DNA of 64,000 bases from Bullera alba (Eukaryota > Basidiomycota > Tremellomycetes > Tremellales > Bulleraceae). The notes under the pieces were generated by a model. The model did no database searches. It was given only the letters and a program-made list of their open reading frames with translations, and had not been told where the DNA came from. Below, in pieces: positions 1 through 10,659 of the stretch. The stretch is from the NCBI GenBank assembly GCA_001600095.1, contig BCIX01000005.1:936523-1000522 (forward strand). The letters run 5' to 3'. The position numbers and the translations under genes are program-made. How positions within the stretch are numbered: the stretch's first letter is position 1; every line of letters starts with the position of its first letter.

Positions 1-405
1 CTCTTAGCTCCCACTTGACCGATCTGAAGGAGATCACCCACGACTTCCTGTACGAAAACTACCGTACTGAGAAGTTGTCGCGCTCTGTCGGCGGCGGCGA
101 CCCGTAAGTCTGCCTTCGGCAACGTCAGCCACTACTGACCCGGGCGTAGCGACTCGTCGATCCTGCCCGAGGATATGGCCAACCAGTCTGTCCGACTGAA
201 GGAGGAGCAGCTCCGAAGGGAGGAGGAGAAGTTGCGAGAGGTGGAATTCCAAGTATCCCGCGAGATCCAGGTAAAGCGACAGGAGCTACTCGCAAAGGAG
301 GACAGTCTGAGGGTACTCGAAGCGAGGCTCAGTGCGTCCCCCCCTTATTTCTCCTTGATCTATGCTGACCTCAACTTAGCCGCGCAAAACACTGGCAACT
401 TGTGA
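1..405 (+). CDS. septin, C-terminal part (5' end outside window)
   Basis: Septins are GTP-binding proteins that polymerise into filaments at the bud neck and septum. Only the last exons are present. The first holds the end of the septin unique element, with the family motif HLTDLKEITHDFLYENYR, and ends at 103. An intron (104-149) and a second exon (150-331) follow, then a short intron (332-379) and a final exon ending in TGA at 403-405. Exon 2 encodes a charged heptad-like helix rich in Glu, Arg and Leu, the coiled-coil extension found on Cdc3-, Cdc11- and Cdc12-type septins and missing from Cdc10. I favour Cdc3-type from the wording of the motif but cannot prove the subtype. The sequence cttag at 3-7 could be an intron end, putting the first visible coding base at 8. 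Confidence 0.85.
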
Positions 406-1441
406 TCAAGGGACCGTTCACGCATTTAGCTCCCGTCATTGAACTCTTTGTCTGTACCCGTCAGAGTACCCAGCTCGATATACCCCGCCCCAGGCCCTTT
501 GGGGCTCTCACGAGCCCAGTTAGTCCTATATCACGATTTGAGACCCCCTGTGCACTGCTTTTCATGCCTATACGTACGTCCCCCTATCCGGAATAATGAA
601 TATTGTCGCTCGTGACCAGGTTTGCAGCGTGGGCGTGGCGTCAACTGGTGTTGTGCAGGCTGAATGGAATGGACTGACACGCCCGAGCTGAGCTAGCAAT
701 GTAGCAACTTCACACCACCAGTGAACTTGGTGTTAGTGCGGTGCAGACTGTAATTGACCTCGGGCGACGATTTGGCAATGTGCATCTCGGAGACTTGTTG
801 CCAGTCATGTCACCGTATCACCATATCAAGTCGTTATGAACAGAATGCATTCACTTCGTAAAGTACAAGTACAACTCGGTCCCCAAATCCGATTTGATTT
901 CCCAATTCTCGTCCCGGACAACCTATTCACATCCACATTCGTTCATCCTTTTTCTTTTATCATGTACAACAAATTCCAATTCCTTCCTTTCCCGTCCACT
1001 TTCGTGACGAGCTCTCCCTGAGCGTTGTGTTGCGATGGGTGCGTGATATGGCACAGTGAGTGCGGTTGTGTGATCGTCTGGCGTCGGGCTCGCCTGACTT
1101 GAGCTTGATAGCCAATCGGGGGTGACCATGGCCGAGTAGCTCGACCGGGTGGACGTGTGTGATGTGCCCAATTCTAAGGCCTGGGGTGTGCATGGTCATA
1201 GCCCAGTGGCGTCATGGGTCCAGTATGACAATTCCCAAAGTCCCTAATGGCAGATTGCCGTCTCATTGAAGTTGTAGTGGTGAAGAGCTATAGCCTCGGA
1301 TAGGCTGAGCACTCCGGTGCAGGTGGTCCATTCCGGACGAGATGATGGATGAGGATGAGGGTAGTTGTTTGATGGGGTATTTTCGCGAAGGGTGGGCTGG
1401 TGGCAACGTGGGATCACCTCGGAGACAAGGCGTAAGGTCGA
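406..1441. other. intergenic, no gene seen
   Basis: This is the space between the 3' ends of the septin gene and the minus-strand serine-rich gene. Short open frames on both strands (836-1021, 923-1171) lack splice logic and recognisable composition. Pyrimidine-rich stretches lie around 900-1000. At about 1 kb it is long for a convergent pair in this compact region, so a non-coding transcript is possible but not shown. Confidence 0.5.
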
Positions 1442-2431
1442 CTAAAAGTGTCCGTGGTCTCGAAGAATCCTCTCGCCCATCTAGACAGCTTCAGTCGCAC
1501 TCTGCGTCAGCCGCATTGGACTCACCGGACTGACGCCCCTCTTCTTCCCCTCTGAGAATCGCCTCTCCCTCCCTCGGTCCACCTTGCCTCCAATGGTCGC
1601 TGCTCGCTGCACAGTTGCTGGGTCCGGCTGTGGTGGTTCGATAGGCTTCACGGGGGCGGCAACTGGCGCGGGGACCGAGGCAGCAACTGGGGCCGGCTGG
1701 GTCATGTTGGCAGAAGAAGGGCCGGGGCCACCGAGAGGCGGAGAGAAGATTGCCGATTGCTGCGAACCCATCTCGGGTCAGTCAAGAGCCCCGAGCTACG
1801 TATCAACAGCCAAACTCACCCTTGGGAAAGAGCCAGAGATGGAGAGCCTTCTCATGATACCCTGGCCTTTTGCCGCGTTATCGGCCAGAATGCTGGATCC
1901 CGAACTGGTCTCCGTTGGCGACATTGGCGAAGCTCCAAATCCAGTCAGCATTGAGGATATTCCACTCGGTCGACCGCTAGGCTGAGACATGCTAGCGGCT
2001 CGCCTGCCCGTCGCCCAGGATCTCGACTTGAGATCGTCCAGATCGCCAAACTCGAACGAATCGTGGTTTTCCAATGCGTGATCACCATGGTGATCATCTT
2101 GGCCACTCTGGGGGATACTCATCCCGCCATTCGCGAGCGGGTTGGTTGCTGTTGGCGATTTGCCCAGGGAGGCCGCTGCCCACTTGAAGAAATTACCGGA
2201 GGATGCACCGGGTGAGAGTGGTCCCAAGGCGGACACCGGAGGAGACCCTTTGCCCAGTGGGATGGGAAGGGATTTTGGTGGGGATTGAGGCATGCCCCCG
2301 AGCTGGGCGTTCCGGTCAAAGGGCGTTTGAGGCGAGTAGGACTGGGGCGAGTTGGCCGAGGCCGAGGTGGACATTGCGGGAGGCGTGGTTGGCTGGATCG
2401 GATGGTAGATTGGGATCGGGCTCGATGGCAT
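1442..2431 (-). CDS. conserved serine/proline-rich fungal protein of unknown function
   Basis: Three exons read 2431-1820, 1771-1526 and 1480-1442, giving about 298 residues. The start is the first ATG after an in-frame TAA upstream. The protein is low-complexity, rich in Ser, Pro, Gly and Ala. It holds short ordered-looking segments: FFKWAAASLGKSP, an acidic SFEFGDLDDLKSRSW, a basophilic-kinase-like GIMRRLSISGSF and RRFSEGKKRGVSP. The last intron removes a weak in-frame extension and joins RGVSP to MGERILRDHGHF*. I believe this joined motif is conserved in related fungi, which supports the short final exon. RRLSIS and RRFSE resemble PKA/AGC phosphorylation sites (RRxS), so a regulated phosphoprotein is plausible. 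No catalytic domain is visible and no function is assigned. An untranslated upstream exon between 2512 and 2763 is possible. Confidence 0.65.
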
Positions 2432-3923
2432 GGGCGACGACGATGGGGATTGGGTGTATGGCGAGTGGCCTGCAGTGGCTTACGTGGATGGGGTTGGGGT
2501 GGGATGTGGAGCTATCTTGGGAACAACGGAGGGCACGTGGAAGTGTCGGTATGTGACTGCCTTGCTGTCGATGTGGCGGGGTTGTAGGTGGTAGCTATGA
2601 GTAAGGTACTTTGGAACGAGCTGGTGGTAGTGTGGTCAAACACCAACGTATCTCCCAGCTCGAGATAGCCGCAGTAGACACAGAGCTCGCTCCCATTCCC
2701 AGGTGACCACTCAGTCCCACTCAGATCCACTAGCGTATCTCCCCCGAGGTGCCCCACGGCCATGCGGGTTGGACGGGTTACGTAACATCATCGGGGAGAT
2801 GGAATTGCCGCCGGGGAAACACTGGTCGAGGTCAGATGTGGCGGTCTGGGAATTGATTCCGAGGCCAGGCCAGGGCCCGCCAGGGCCCGCCCACTCTTCC
2901 TACCCCTGACGCGTTTCATGTTGACCGCCCCCACTTTAAGCTTTTCTTATTCAGGGTCTCAAAGTCGCGTCCAAGGGAAATAACAACAATTTCGAGGTGA
3001 CTTTGAAGAGTTGCCAAAGCGCACAGCAACAGCTGCAGTAGCAGCAGCATGGTATCAACTCTGTCACTCTCTGGCACAGCTTGGCTCGATTAGCTCACTC
3101 CCTGAACGCGCGGCAGCTCTGGACAAAGCTTTCTTTCCGATCACAGCTTCGAGCGCTGCGATTGCAACGGGCGAGGATGACTGGCATGTATCTCTCGAGC
3201 TGGTCTTGGCTTCACCTCTCTTAGTTCTTAGCGCTATAGAAATCACTCACGTCCACCACGAGCTCATATATTGATTCTGTATCTATAGCTTCAGCCTTTC
3301 CATCTCAATCTCAATCTCGCATGTCTCGCCGCGTCAGCATCGACATCCCCCACTTCTGTTAGGTGAGCAAGCCCTGGCTTCGGGCTGGTCCAGATTGGAA
3401 TATCATGCTCGGCACTCGGATCCCTTGGACCGCATGAGTGGGGATCGGGCATGAGCGAAAACCCACGGCACGGCCTACCATGGGTCCATGCATGTCCAAG
3501 CGACCGAGGCGGTGTTGACGACCCTAGCGAGAGCTAGCCCTAGCTTGGGCCATGTTGACACGCTCCCACGTCAAGGCACTGACGATACATCATAATCCAT
3601 AGAGTATAGACATCGACTCGACGTCCTCACGACAACACCATACGGCCTCTTGCACGATCCTTTCAAAGCCCAAACTCCGCCTACAGCTCTTGACGAGCAG
3701 GTCATTTGGCATAGACTCTCTCACGAACACCACACTACACCATAACGACACACTTTTAGATCTCAACACCAAGAGCTTCGGTCAGTAGCGGAACAAGCCT
3801 GTCATACCTCTCTGAACACCTCGCTGATTTCGGTTGTGCAGGACCACCTCGAAGCGCAACTTTCGCCTCTAGCATTTGAACACATTGTCACAACACTTGT
3901 TATCACTCTCATTCACCTACATC
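2432..3923. other. divergent intergenic region upstream of the amylase and the serine-rich gene
   Basis: About 1.5 kb between two divergent starts. Pyrimidine runs (3295-3320 and 3860-3923) fit fungal transcription-start regions. A 13-codon open frame at 3321-3362 ends in TAG directly before a good donor (gtgagc at 3363), and a good acceptor (ttgtgcag) lies near 3833-3840. A spliced 5' leader for the amylase, with a short upstream open frame, is therefore possible. GTGGGG/CCCCAC, the core of Mig1/CreA-type repressor sites, occurs near 3347 and 3440, but such short words also arise by chance. Confidence 0.4.
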
Positions 3924-5516
3924 ATGTCGCTCTCACTCCTCCCCCTCCTGGCCCTCCTCCCCCTCGCATGGTCGCTTGACGCAAACTCGATGCGGGAGCG
4001 GTCAGTCTACCAACTTGTCACCGACCGATTCGCCCTTCCTTCCTCTGGCGGCAACTCGTCATGTAACGCCTCGGACAGACTGTACTGCGGAGGCAAATGG
4101 TCCACAATCTCCGGACACCTCGACTACATCAAGGGCATGGGCTTTGACACTATCTGGATCTCGCCCGTAGTGGAGAACATTGGCGGAAGCTCTGGCTACG
4201 GACAGGCGTACCACGGATACTGGACGCTAGACGCGGACAAGCTCAACACCAACTTTGGCACCGCCGACGACCTCAAGGCATTGTCGAAATCGATCCACGA
4301 CGCTGGAATGTACCTCCAAGTCGACGTCGTCGTCAATCACGTCGCAGCGGTCGCCGCGGGCGACTCGTTCCGAACCGGAGACTCGTACGGCTTCTTCAAC
4401 CAGCAAAGCCAATTCCACCCATTCTGCCGTATTGAGGACTACACCAACCAAACCTCGGTCGAGGAATGCTGGCTCGGGGACGACACAGTCTCCCTCCCGG
4501 ACATCAACACCAACGACGAGAGTATCCGGAGCTACTGGAACAACTGGGTGAAACAGCTCGTGTCGGACTACTCTATCGACACCATCCGAATCGACACTGT
4601 CAAGCACGTCGAGCAGGCCTTTTGGCCCGGGTTCACCGACGCCGCCGGCGTGTTCAACCAGGGAGAAATCCTGTACGACGATCCGAAATACGTCGGATCG
4701 TACCAGAAGAACGCTACGATCAACCCGTTCAACTATGGCGTCTACTACCCTCTCGTCCGAGCGTTCAACACTTCTGAAGGAAGCATGTCTGATCTCGTGT
4801 CCATGGTCGAGCAAGTGCAGACCAACTCCTCCGACACCAGTCTGTACGGTTCCTTCCTCAACAACCACGACAATGCGAGATTCGAGTCGTTCGTCACCGA
4901 CACCTCTCGGGTGTGGAATGCCCACGCTTACCCCTTCGTCACGGACGGTATCCCCTACTTCTACTACGGGACCGAACAGGGATTCAACGGTGGAAACGAC
5001 CCTGACAACAGGGAACCCCTCTGGCCCAGCGGATACAACACCTCGGCGGGGATGTATCAATTCGTCTCAAAGTTGAACAAGGCCAGGAAAGCCGCTGCCG
5101 CCGCTAGCAGTTCGTTCTACACCACCCAGATGAACATTACGCAGATGGGTGCCAACGAGGTATTGATCGTCAAGGGCCCCTTGGTCTCTCTCCTCTCGAA
5201 CAGGGGCCAGGGACAGGCATCTGGGGACATGACCATCCCGGCCACTGCGACCGGCTGGAAGAGCGGACAGACCGTGGTCGACACTGTCAGCTGCAACACC
5301 TTCACCACGGGGGGTAATGGTGACTTGACGATGGCCATCGAAAACGGCATGCCGAGAGTCCTCCTCCTCGACTCGCAAAAGGGCAACGTGTGTGATGCGA
5401 CATCCAGTGGATCTAGCACACCGCAAGGTGCTGCCAACTCGAGGTTCGCTCTGGATGCGCTCACGCTCTCGGCCGGTGTCGTCGGCGCTGGAGTCGTCGG
5501 GCTCGCTCTGCTGTAG
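3924..5516 (+). CDS. secreted GH13 alpha-amylase with a GPI-anchor-type tail
   Basis: Hydrolyses internal alpha-1,4 links of starch, glycogen or alpha-glucan outside the cell or at the wall. A single 530-residue frame with no intron, unlike almost every neighbour. The start at 3924 is preferred over an in-frame ATG at 3876 because it gives a clean signal peptide (hydrophobic residues 2-16, then WS-LD). The GH13 Taka-amylase-type barrel follows. Region I is DVVVNH (134-139). The nucleophile is Asp224 in IRID, the acid/base Glu248 in GEIL, and the third acid Asp316 in NNHD. All catalytic residues are present. Several N-x-S/T sequons fit a secreted glycoprotein. After a Ser/Gly/Asn linker the C-terminus ends in a hydrophobic stretch (about 508-530) with no basic tail. 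That is a GPI-attachment signal, as in wall-linked fungal amylases. Codon third positions are strongly C-biased, hinting at high expression. Confidence 0.95.
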   Translation: MSLSLLPLLALLPLAWSLDANSMRERSVYQLVTDRFALPSSGGNSSCNASDRLYCGGKWSTISGHLDYIKGMGFDTIWISPVVENIGGSSGYGQAYHGYWTLDADKLNTNFGTADDLKALSKSIHDAGMYLQVDVVVNHVAAVAAGDSFRTGDSYGFFNQQSQFHPFCRIEDYTNQTSVEECWLGDDTVSLPDINTNDESIRSYWNNWVKQLVSDYSIDTIRIDTVKHVEQAFWPGFTDAAGVFNQGEILYDDPKYVGSYQKNATINPFNYGVYYPLVRAFNTSEGSMSDLVSMVEQVQTNSSDTSLYGSFLNNHDNARFESFVTDTSRVWNAHAYPFVTDGIPYFYYGTEQGFNGGNDPDNREPLWPSGYNTSAGMYQFVSKLNKARKAAAAASSSFYTTQMNITQMGANEVLIVKGPLVSLLSNRGQGQASGDMTIPATATGWKSGQTVVDTVSCNTFTTGGNGDLTMAIENGMPRVLLLDSQKGNVCDATSSGSSTPQGAANSRFALDALTLSAGVVGAGVVGLALL

Positions 5517-6008
5517 AAGCGAACAGGCGGACCAGGCCAATGACAATCGCCCTGTGTATAATGTGGGTACGATCATCATCTGTAGCTAGATCTAGAGTGA
5601 ATAATGTGGTCATGCACGGACAATGCACGGGAGTTCTAGAGTCAGACCGCCCTGCCAGGGTGTCCATGCTACGCGTAGCTGTAGTGTGGCTGTAGTGACA
5701 GGCTAGCACAGCTAGACACATGCCATAGAGGCCGCTCCACTACCGCAACGGCGTCTTGGCGTCTGCGGTACTTTTGATTTTGAGTTTTGGGCGGAGTTCG
5801 CATTTCCGATGCTGTGGTGCTCGACCTCATTCGAGTGGAGCGTCAGTGTTCTAGTTGTTATAAGCCCACTCGTATCCGTTGGCAGCAACCTCTTCTTCTC
5901 TTCTCATCCACAGCACTGCATAGTTGTCGACTCAAGCTCCTTAAGTCCCACTCACCCTAACTTTTTACCCACCCGACACCCACCCAAACCACCCATTCTG
6001 ATGTCTGC
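5517..6008. other. intergenic, amylase 3' end and antiporter promoter
   Basis: Holds the amylase 3' region and a pyrimidine-rich stretch (5885-6000) just before the antiporter start. No gene or clear repeat seen. Confidence 0.5.
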
Positions 6009-7776
6009 ATGTGGTCTTTTGTCTACCATGAACCCTCCACGGCGCAATTGCTCATCCTCATCTCCTTCTTCTACCTGCTCAACCTATTCGGCTGGATCGC
6101 ACAGAGCCTCTTGAGCGCCGGGCTCCTGGGTCAGATCTTACTGGGAATCATCTATGGAACGCCTTTAGCCGGCTGGCTCCTTGAGAGCTGGGAAGATGCT
6201 CTCGTCGGGATTGGCTATGTGGGCCTGCTACTCCTGGTCTTTGAGGGTAAGTCCTTCGAGTGAGAAAGGCACGTGCTGACAGAGTGCACTATTTAGGCGG
6301 GATGACATCGTCGTTGTCAAACCTCACCTCGCTGCTGCTCATATCCACGGTTATCGCTCTTACTGGATTACTGGTCCCGATCGCATTATCGTTCATCCTC
6401 ATGCCGTTAGGATCGTTTCCGGCCCTGCATGCGTTCGCGGCTGGATCCGCGCTATCCTCTACTTCGCTCGGGACCGTGTTGACACTGCTCAACCCCGCGT
6501 CCCTGGGGTTCGATCTGCGGAAGACCAGACTGGGCACTGCGCTGCTCTCAGCGGCGGTGATGGACGACGTCGTCGCTTTCATCTTGGTCAAAGTCATCGG
6601 TCAGATCGGTAACAACACCGGGGCGTCATCCTCCAGCGCCCTGGGATCGGGTATTGGACGCACAATCGGCGTCACCATTGGACTCGGGGTGGTCGTTGTT
6701 CCACTGTCAAAGTACGTCTTCAAGCCGCTGTACGCCCGACTCGGCCGGATGTCTTGGTGGAAGTCGGAGACGCTGGGTGGAGGTCAACCGTTCTTGATGA
6801 TGATCATGACGGTGTGGTTCGTTGCAATGGTAGCTGCGAGTGGGTACGTCGGCACGTCACCCCTCTATGGATCCTATGTCGGTGGTCTGGTTGTCGCCCA
6901 TGTCGCCGAGGTTGACGAGCCCGCGGGCGATCATATCGATCGAGCCATTCTCATGGAAGACGCCACCGCTCGATCCGACAACCACCCCTCTGGCTCCGCA
7001 AGGGATCACTTAGAGTCCGAGTGCACTTTGTCCAGAAGAACCACCTACACAATGCCCGACTCTCGTCCGCCATCACCCCCTCGACCAGCGTACCATGGTC
7101 TCCAGCGCGCCTCCCCTGCGTCGACACTACCCCCGCCAATCGCGACACCACTCGATGGGCCCGAAGCTGTACCAGAGCACGATCCCGGGCTGGTCGGTGC
7201 ATTTGAGAAATACATCGCCCCGCTCCTGGCATACTTCCTCCTACCGGTGTTCTTCGGGTCTATTGGCTATTGTATCCCCTTCATACCGCTTTGGCGCGGA
7301 CGGATCATCTGGCGGGGAATCGTCTATGCCATCCTCATGATCCTGGGGAAGATGTTCTGCGGGCTGTGGCTCATCGTCTGGGCAGACAAGAGCTCCGGAG
7401 TGGCGCTCGGCTCATCGCCCCAGTCGGGCGATATCGACGTGGTGGGCAGTGACGAGCGGCTGGCGGAGATCAGCACAAAGACAGGGAAGGCCGAATGGGT
7501 TGGCGTCAAAGCGGCCGCTATGCTAGGATTGGCAATGATAGCCCGGGGCGAGATCGGTCTGCTGTAAGTCCAAACAATCAAGGACGAGGCCTGTGCTAAT
7601 GGAAGATCGATAGCATCTCGCAAGTCGCCAGGAATACCGATACCCCACTGCTAGACGAGGACGAGTTTCTCATTGTCACATGGGCAATTGTGCTCTGTAC
7701 GATCATCGGCCCAGTGGGCGTCGGGATCGGCGTGAAGCGGTGGGGCAAGTCGATGCTCGAGGGTGGATGGCATTAG
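6009..7776 (+). CDS. monovalent cation:proton antiporter (CPA2 / Na+/H+ exchanger domain)
   Basis: A membrane exchanger that swaps K+ or Na+ for H+ across a plasma or internal membrane. Three exons (6009-6246, 6297-7563, 7614-7776) give 555 residues. The introns use gtaagt donors and remove in-frame stops. The N-terminal half is a run of hydrophobic helices typical of the Na+/H+ exchanger family. It includes a glycine-rich segment (AGLLGQILLGIIYG) and the helix VMDDVVAFILVKV, whose paired aspartates are expected to bind the cation as in CPA2 exchangers. A hydrophilic loop rich in Pro, Arg and Ser (about residues 310-390) separates it from further helices, including a second LGLAMIARGEIGLL segment with the family's conserved Arg-Gly-Glu. 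It is shorter than fungal Kha1 proteins and lacks their long soluble tail. Substrate and location cannot be told from sequence. Confidence 0.85.
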
Positions 7777-8904
7777 GGAGGTACCTGGTACGAGCAGCAT
7801 TACTGAGAAGGAGGAGGATCTCACCGAGTGACACCCTGGGCGAGCTGTTCAACCAGATCGCCGTGGCAGGTGACAATAGACGATCGATCCTCATGCACGT
7901 GCACAGATGCAATCTCTGATCGATCCGAGGCCTGCACTCAGCTGCACTACTACACAACGTACGGACCTTCCGGGTATGCATTGACCGATCGTCCAACCGG
8001 CATCCCCTCGTAGCTCGAGCAAGTAGGAGCAAGTCGAGTGCTAGCAGGTGTCGATCGGGACTAGACTCGATTTTAGCCCGCAATTCTCGCAGTTCTCGCA
8101 GTTGACAAATTCACACAAGTCCGCGATCTCACGCTTTGTTCATCATAGCCCGCGACGAGGAACGATCACAGCATGAGCACATTGCTCGCCAAGCGCTGAT
8201 CCCGGGCCTCCAGTGGCCAGTTAAGCGTGGATTGATTGGGAAACAGACCGACCTGGCCCGCAGCGCAATATCGACTACTGCTCCGGATTCAGGATCGACG
8301 CGATGACATGGATGTTTGTTGACCATCATAGCATGGGGATTAGCGCAGCGCTCATGAGACAATCTACAGCGAGGTAGCAAGCCCGACCTTGGGCCCTCTT
8401 TGGGCCCAAGCACCAAGCCGGGGCCAAGGCAATATGGCACGGATAGTGCTCAGACTAATACCTGCTCGAGCCACCTCGCCCTTGAACGCAAGGCGACACG
8501 GTCTCCCGGCGACAATACCATGCGACCTCCCAAGCCAGAGCTTTGTCCTCGTAACCCGAGCGCATTGTTGACTTCCCATTCATTCTCACTTCACCATCAG
8601 CAGTATAACACGATATCCAACCCCCGTTCGGAAGACGAAACACTCAGTACTCAGCGCTGTCGCAATCCCCCGAGTCATCCTTTCTCCCTCGACCCGTATC
8701 CCACGTCAGAGTCGATTTGCACTTGCCTCACGCACTCGGTCTCGACCTCGACTTCAGTTCGCAGTCACTCGGCTCTTTTTGGGGTGACCCTCACACTCGT
8801 TTACACCATCGCAACCCTAGATATCTAGGTCAACTCATCCCACATCTACGCCCCATCTCCCACCTAGAATCCCCTCCACAACACATACATTTGTAGCCCA
8901 CGCG
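7777..8904. other. intergenic, exoglucanase promoter region
   Basis: About 1.1 kb without a supportable gene. It contains three near-copies of tctcgcag at 8085-8106, a perfect inverted repeat at 8388-8410 (listed separately), and a pyrimidine-rich stretch from 8575 up to the next start codon. Confidence 0.45.
8388..8410. repeat. perfect 9-bp inverted repeat
   Basis: CTTGGGCCC, a 5-base spacer TCTTT, then GGGCCCAAG. The arms are fully complementary. The spacing would allow a stable hairpin in RNA, or a two-fold binding site in DNA. It lies about 500 bp upstream of the exoglucanase start. Role unknown. Confidence 0.6.
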
Positions 8905-10413
8905 ATGATCGTTCAGTCGCTCCTCGCGCTCGCGACGGTCTTGCCCGCCTTGACGATGGCTGCGCCGCACGTCAAGGCAAGGGAGGTCAACCTCGGCTTT
9001 CCCTATGGATCCGAGACGGTCCGAGGAGTCAACCTCGGTGGTGTGAGTGGATAATCGTGACTGAAGTATACAGGCTAACTCGTCGCAGTGGCTCGTGCTC
9101 GAACCCTTCATCACCGTGAGTATAGCTTCAAGCGTTGAAGCACGTTTATTGATGTCCTCGGTAGCCCTCGCTCTTTGACAACACTGGCAACGAGGGCATC
9201 GTAGACGAATACACCTTTGGGCAGTATCAAGACCACGGATCGACATTCCCCACACTGAAGAAACACTGGGACACATGGATCACCGAGGGCGACTTTGCCC
9301 AAATGGCATCTGCGGGCCTGAACCACGTTCGAATCCCGATCGGGTTCTGGGCGTACGATGTGTCTGGAGGAGAACCGTATATCCAGGGTCAGGCCGAGTA
9401 TCTCGATCGAGCTATTGGCTGGGCGAGGAACCACGGATTGAAGGTGTTGATCGATGTGCACGGTGCGCCCGGCTCGCAAAACGGTTACGACAACTCTGGT
9501 CGTCGAGGCGATGCCCAGTGGTGAGTACACGGTGATTCAATTGGACTTCAGTTAACCCTTCCGCTTAGGCACACTGATCCGAAGAATGTGGAGAGAACGA
9601 AGAATATCGTCCAGCAATTGAGCGAAAAGTACTCGGATCCTCAGTACTACGGCGTCGTCACCTCGATTGCCATTCTCAACGAGCCAGCGACGTACCTCTC
9701 CCAAGAGCTCTTCAACGTCAACAAGCAGTTCAACTATGACGCCTACGGCGCCGCTCGATACCCTTTCCAAGGTCGGAGCGACAAGTCTGGCCTCGCGGTC
9801 GTCATTCACGATGGATTCCAGCCGTCGAGCACTTTCGGCAACGATTTCACTGGATCGCAGTACGAAGATGTCATCCTCGATCACCACCAGTACACCGTCT
9901 TCTCCAATGCCGAAGTCGCGTACGACGACCAGAAGCGATTGAACACGATTTGCGGCACGGCCGGTAATTTGAACTCGTCGCCTCTGTGGATCATCGTCGG
10001 CGAGTGGTCTTTGGCGACCACCGACTGTGCGCTGTACCTGAATGGAAGGGGCCGGGGATCGCGATACGACGGCTCGTTCACTGGTTCTCCCCAGGTCGGC
10101 AGCTGTCAGGGCAAGACGGGTGACGGGTCAAACTTTTCAGAGTGAGTGCCCGCGCAGCGCCCAGCGACAGCCGGGCCTTGTTTGGGTTAGATGGCCAGAT
10201 TGCTGACTTCCGCGTAGGGAGTACAAATACTACCTCCGAAAGTTCTGGGACACCCAGACTCAGGTGTACGAGAACAACGGCCGGGGATGGGTTTACTGGA
10301 CGTGGAAGACGGAGAACGCAGCAGAGTGGTCGTACTCTGCCGGTCTGCAGGGCGGCTGGATCCCTTGGAACCCGACCCAACACCTCGCCGGGCTGGACAC
10401 CTTGTGCACCTAA
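8905..10413 (+). CDS. EXG1: GH5 exo-1,3-beta-glucanase, secreted
   Basis: Releases glucose from the ends of cell-wall 1,3-beta-glucan. Five exons (8905-9042, 9089-9115, 9165-9520, 9569-10141, 10218-10413) give 429 residues; exon 2 is only 27 nt. A signal peptide (about residues 1-19, ending LTMA-AP) is followed by the GH5 family opening VRGVNLGGWLVLEPFITPS, whose WLVLEP core is typical of fungal Exg1. The catalytic acid/base is Glu212 in ILNEP and the nucleophile Glu319 in VGEWS. The substrate-binding segment LDHHQYTVF is also present. Length matches yeast Exg1. There is no C-terminal anchor, so the enzyme is expected to be free in the wall or medium. With the amylase 3.4 kb away it makes a pair of secreted glucan-active enzymes, but an antiporter gene separates them and they share no promoter. 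Confidence 0.95.
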
Positions 10414-10659
10414 GCAAGAGCCCCCGACGATGTTTCTGCCCCGTGTCAAACGGTCGCGAGCATGTGCAGTATCGATGGACAATCAATACACGGACGATAA
10501 CCTACAATGGTCATGTGGAACTAAAATCCTGTCAATGTCGAACCCTGCCGTCTACTGTACACGACTCATCTACATTAGATCATACAGCTATCATGCCTAC
10601 AATGCAATGCATAATTTCGTTATCACATCAAAGCTGAAGCTTGGAGCTTGGCTCCTGGC

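Noticed and set aside
4227..5060. 277-codon minus-strand frame inside the amylase
   Set aside because: Valine/Arg/Asp-rich shadow of a C-biased gene; no recognisable fold.
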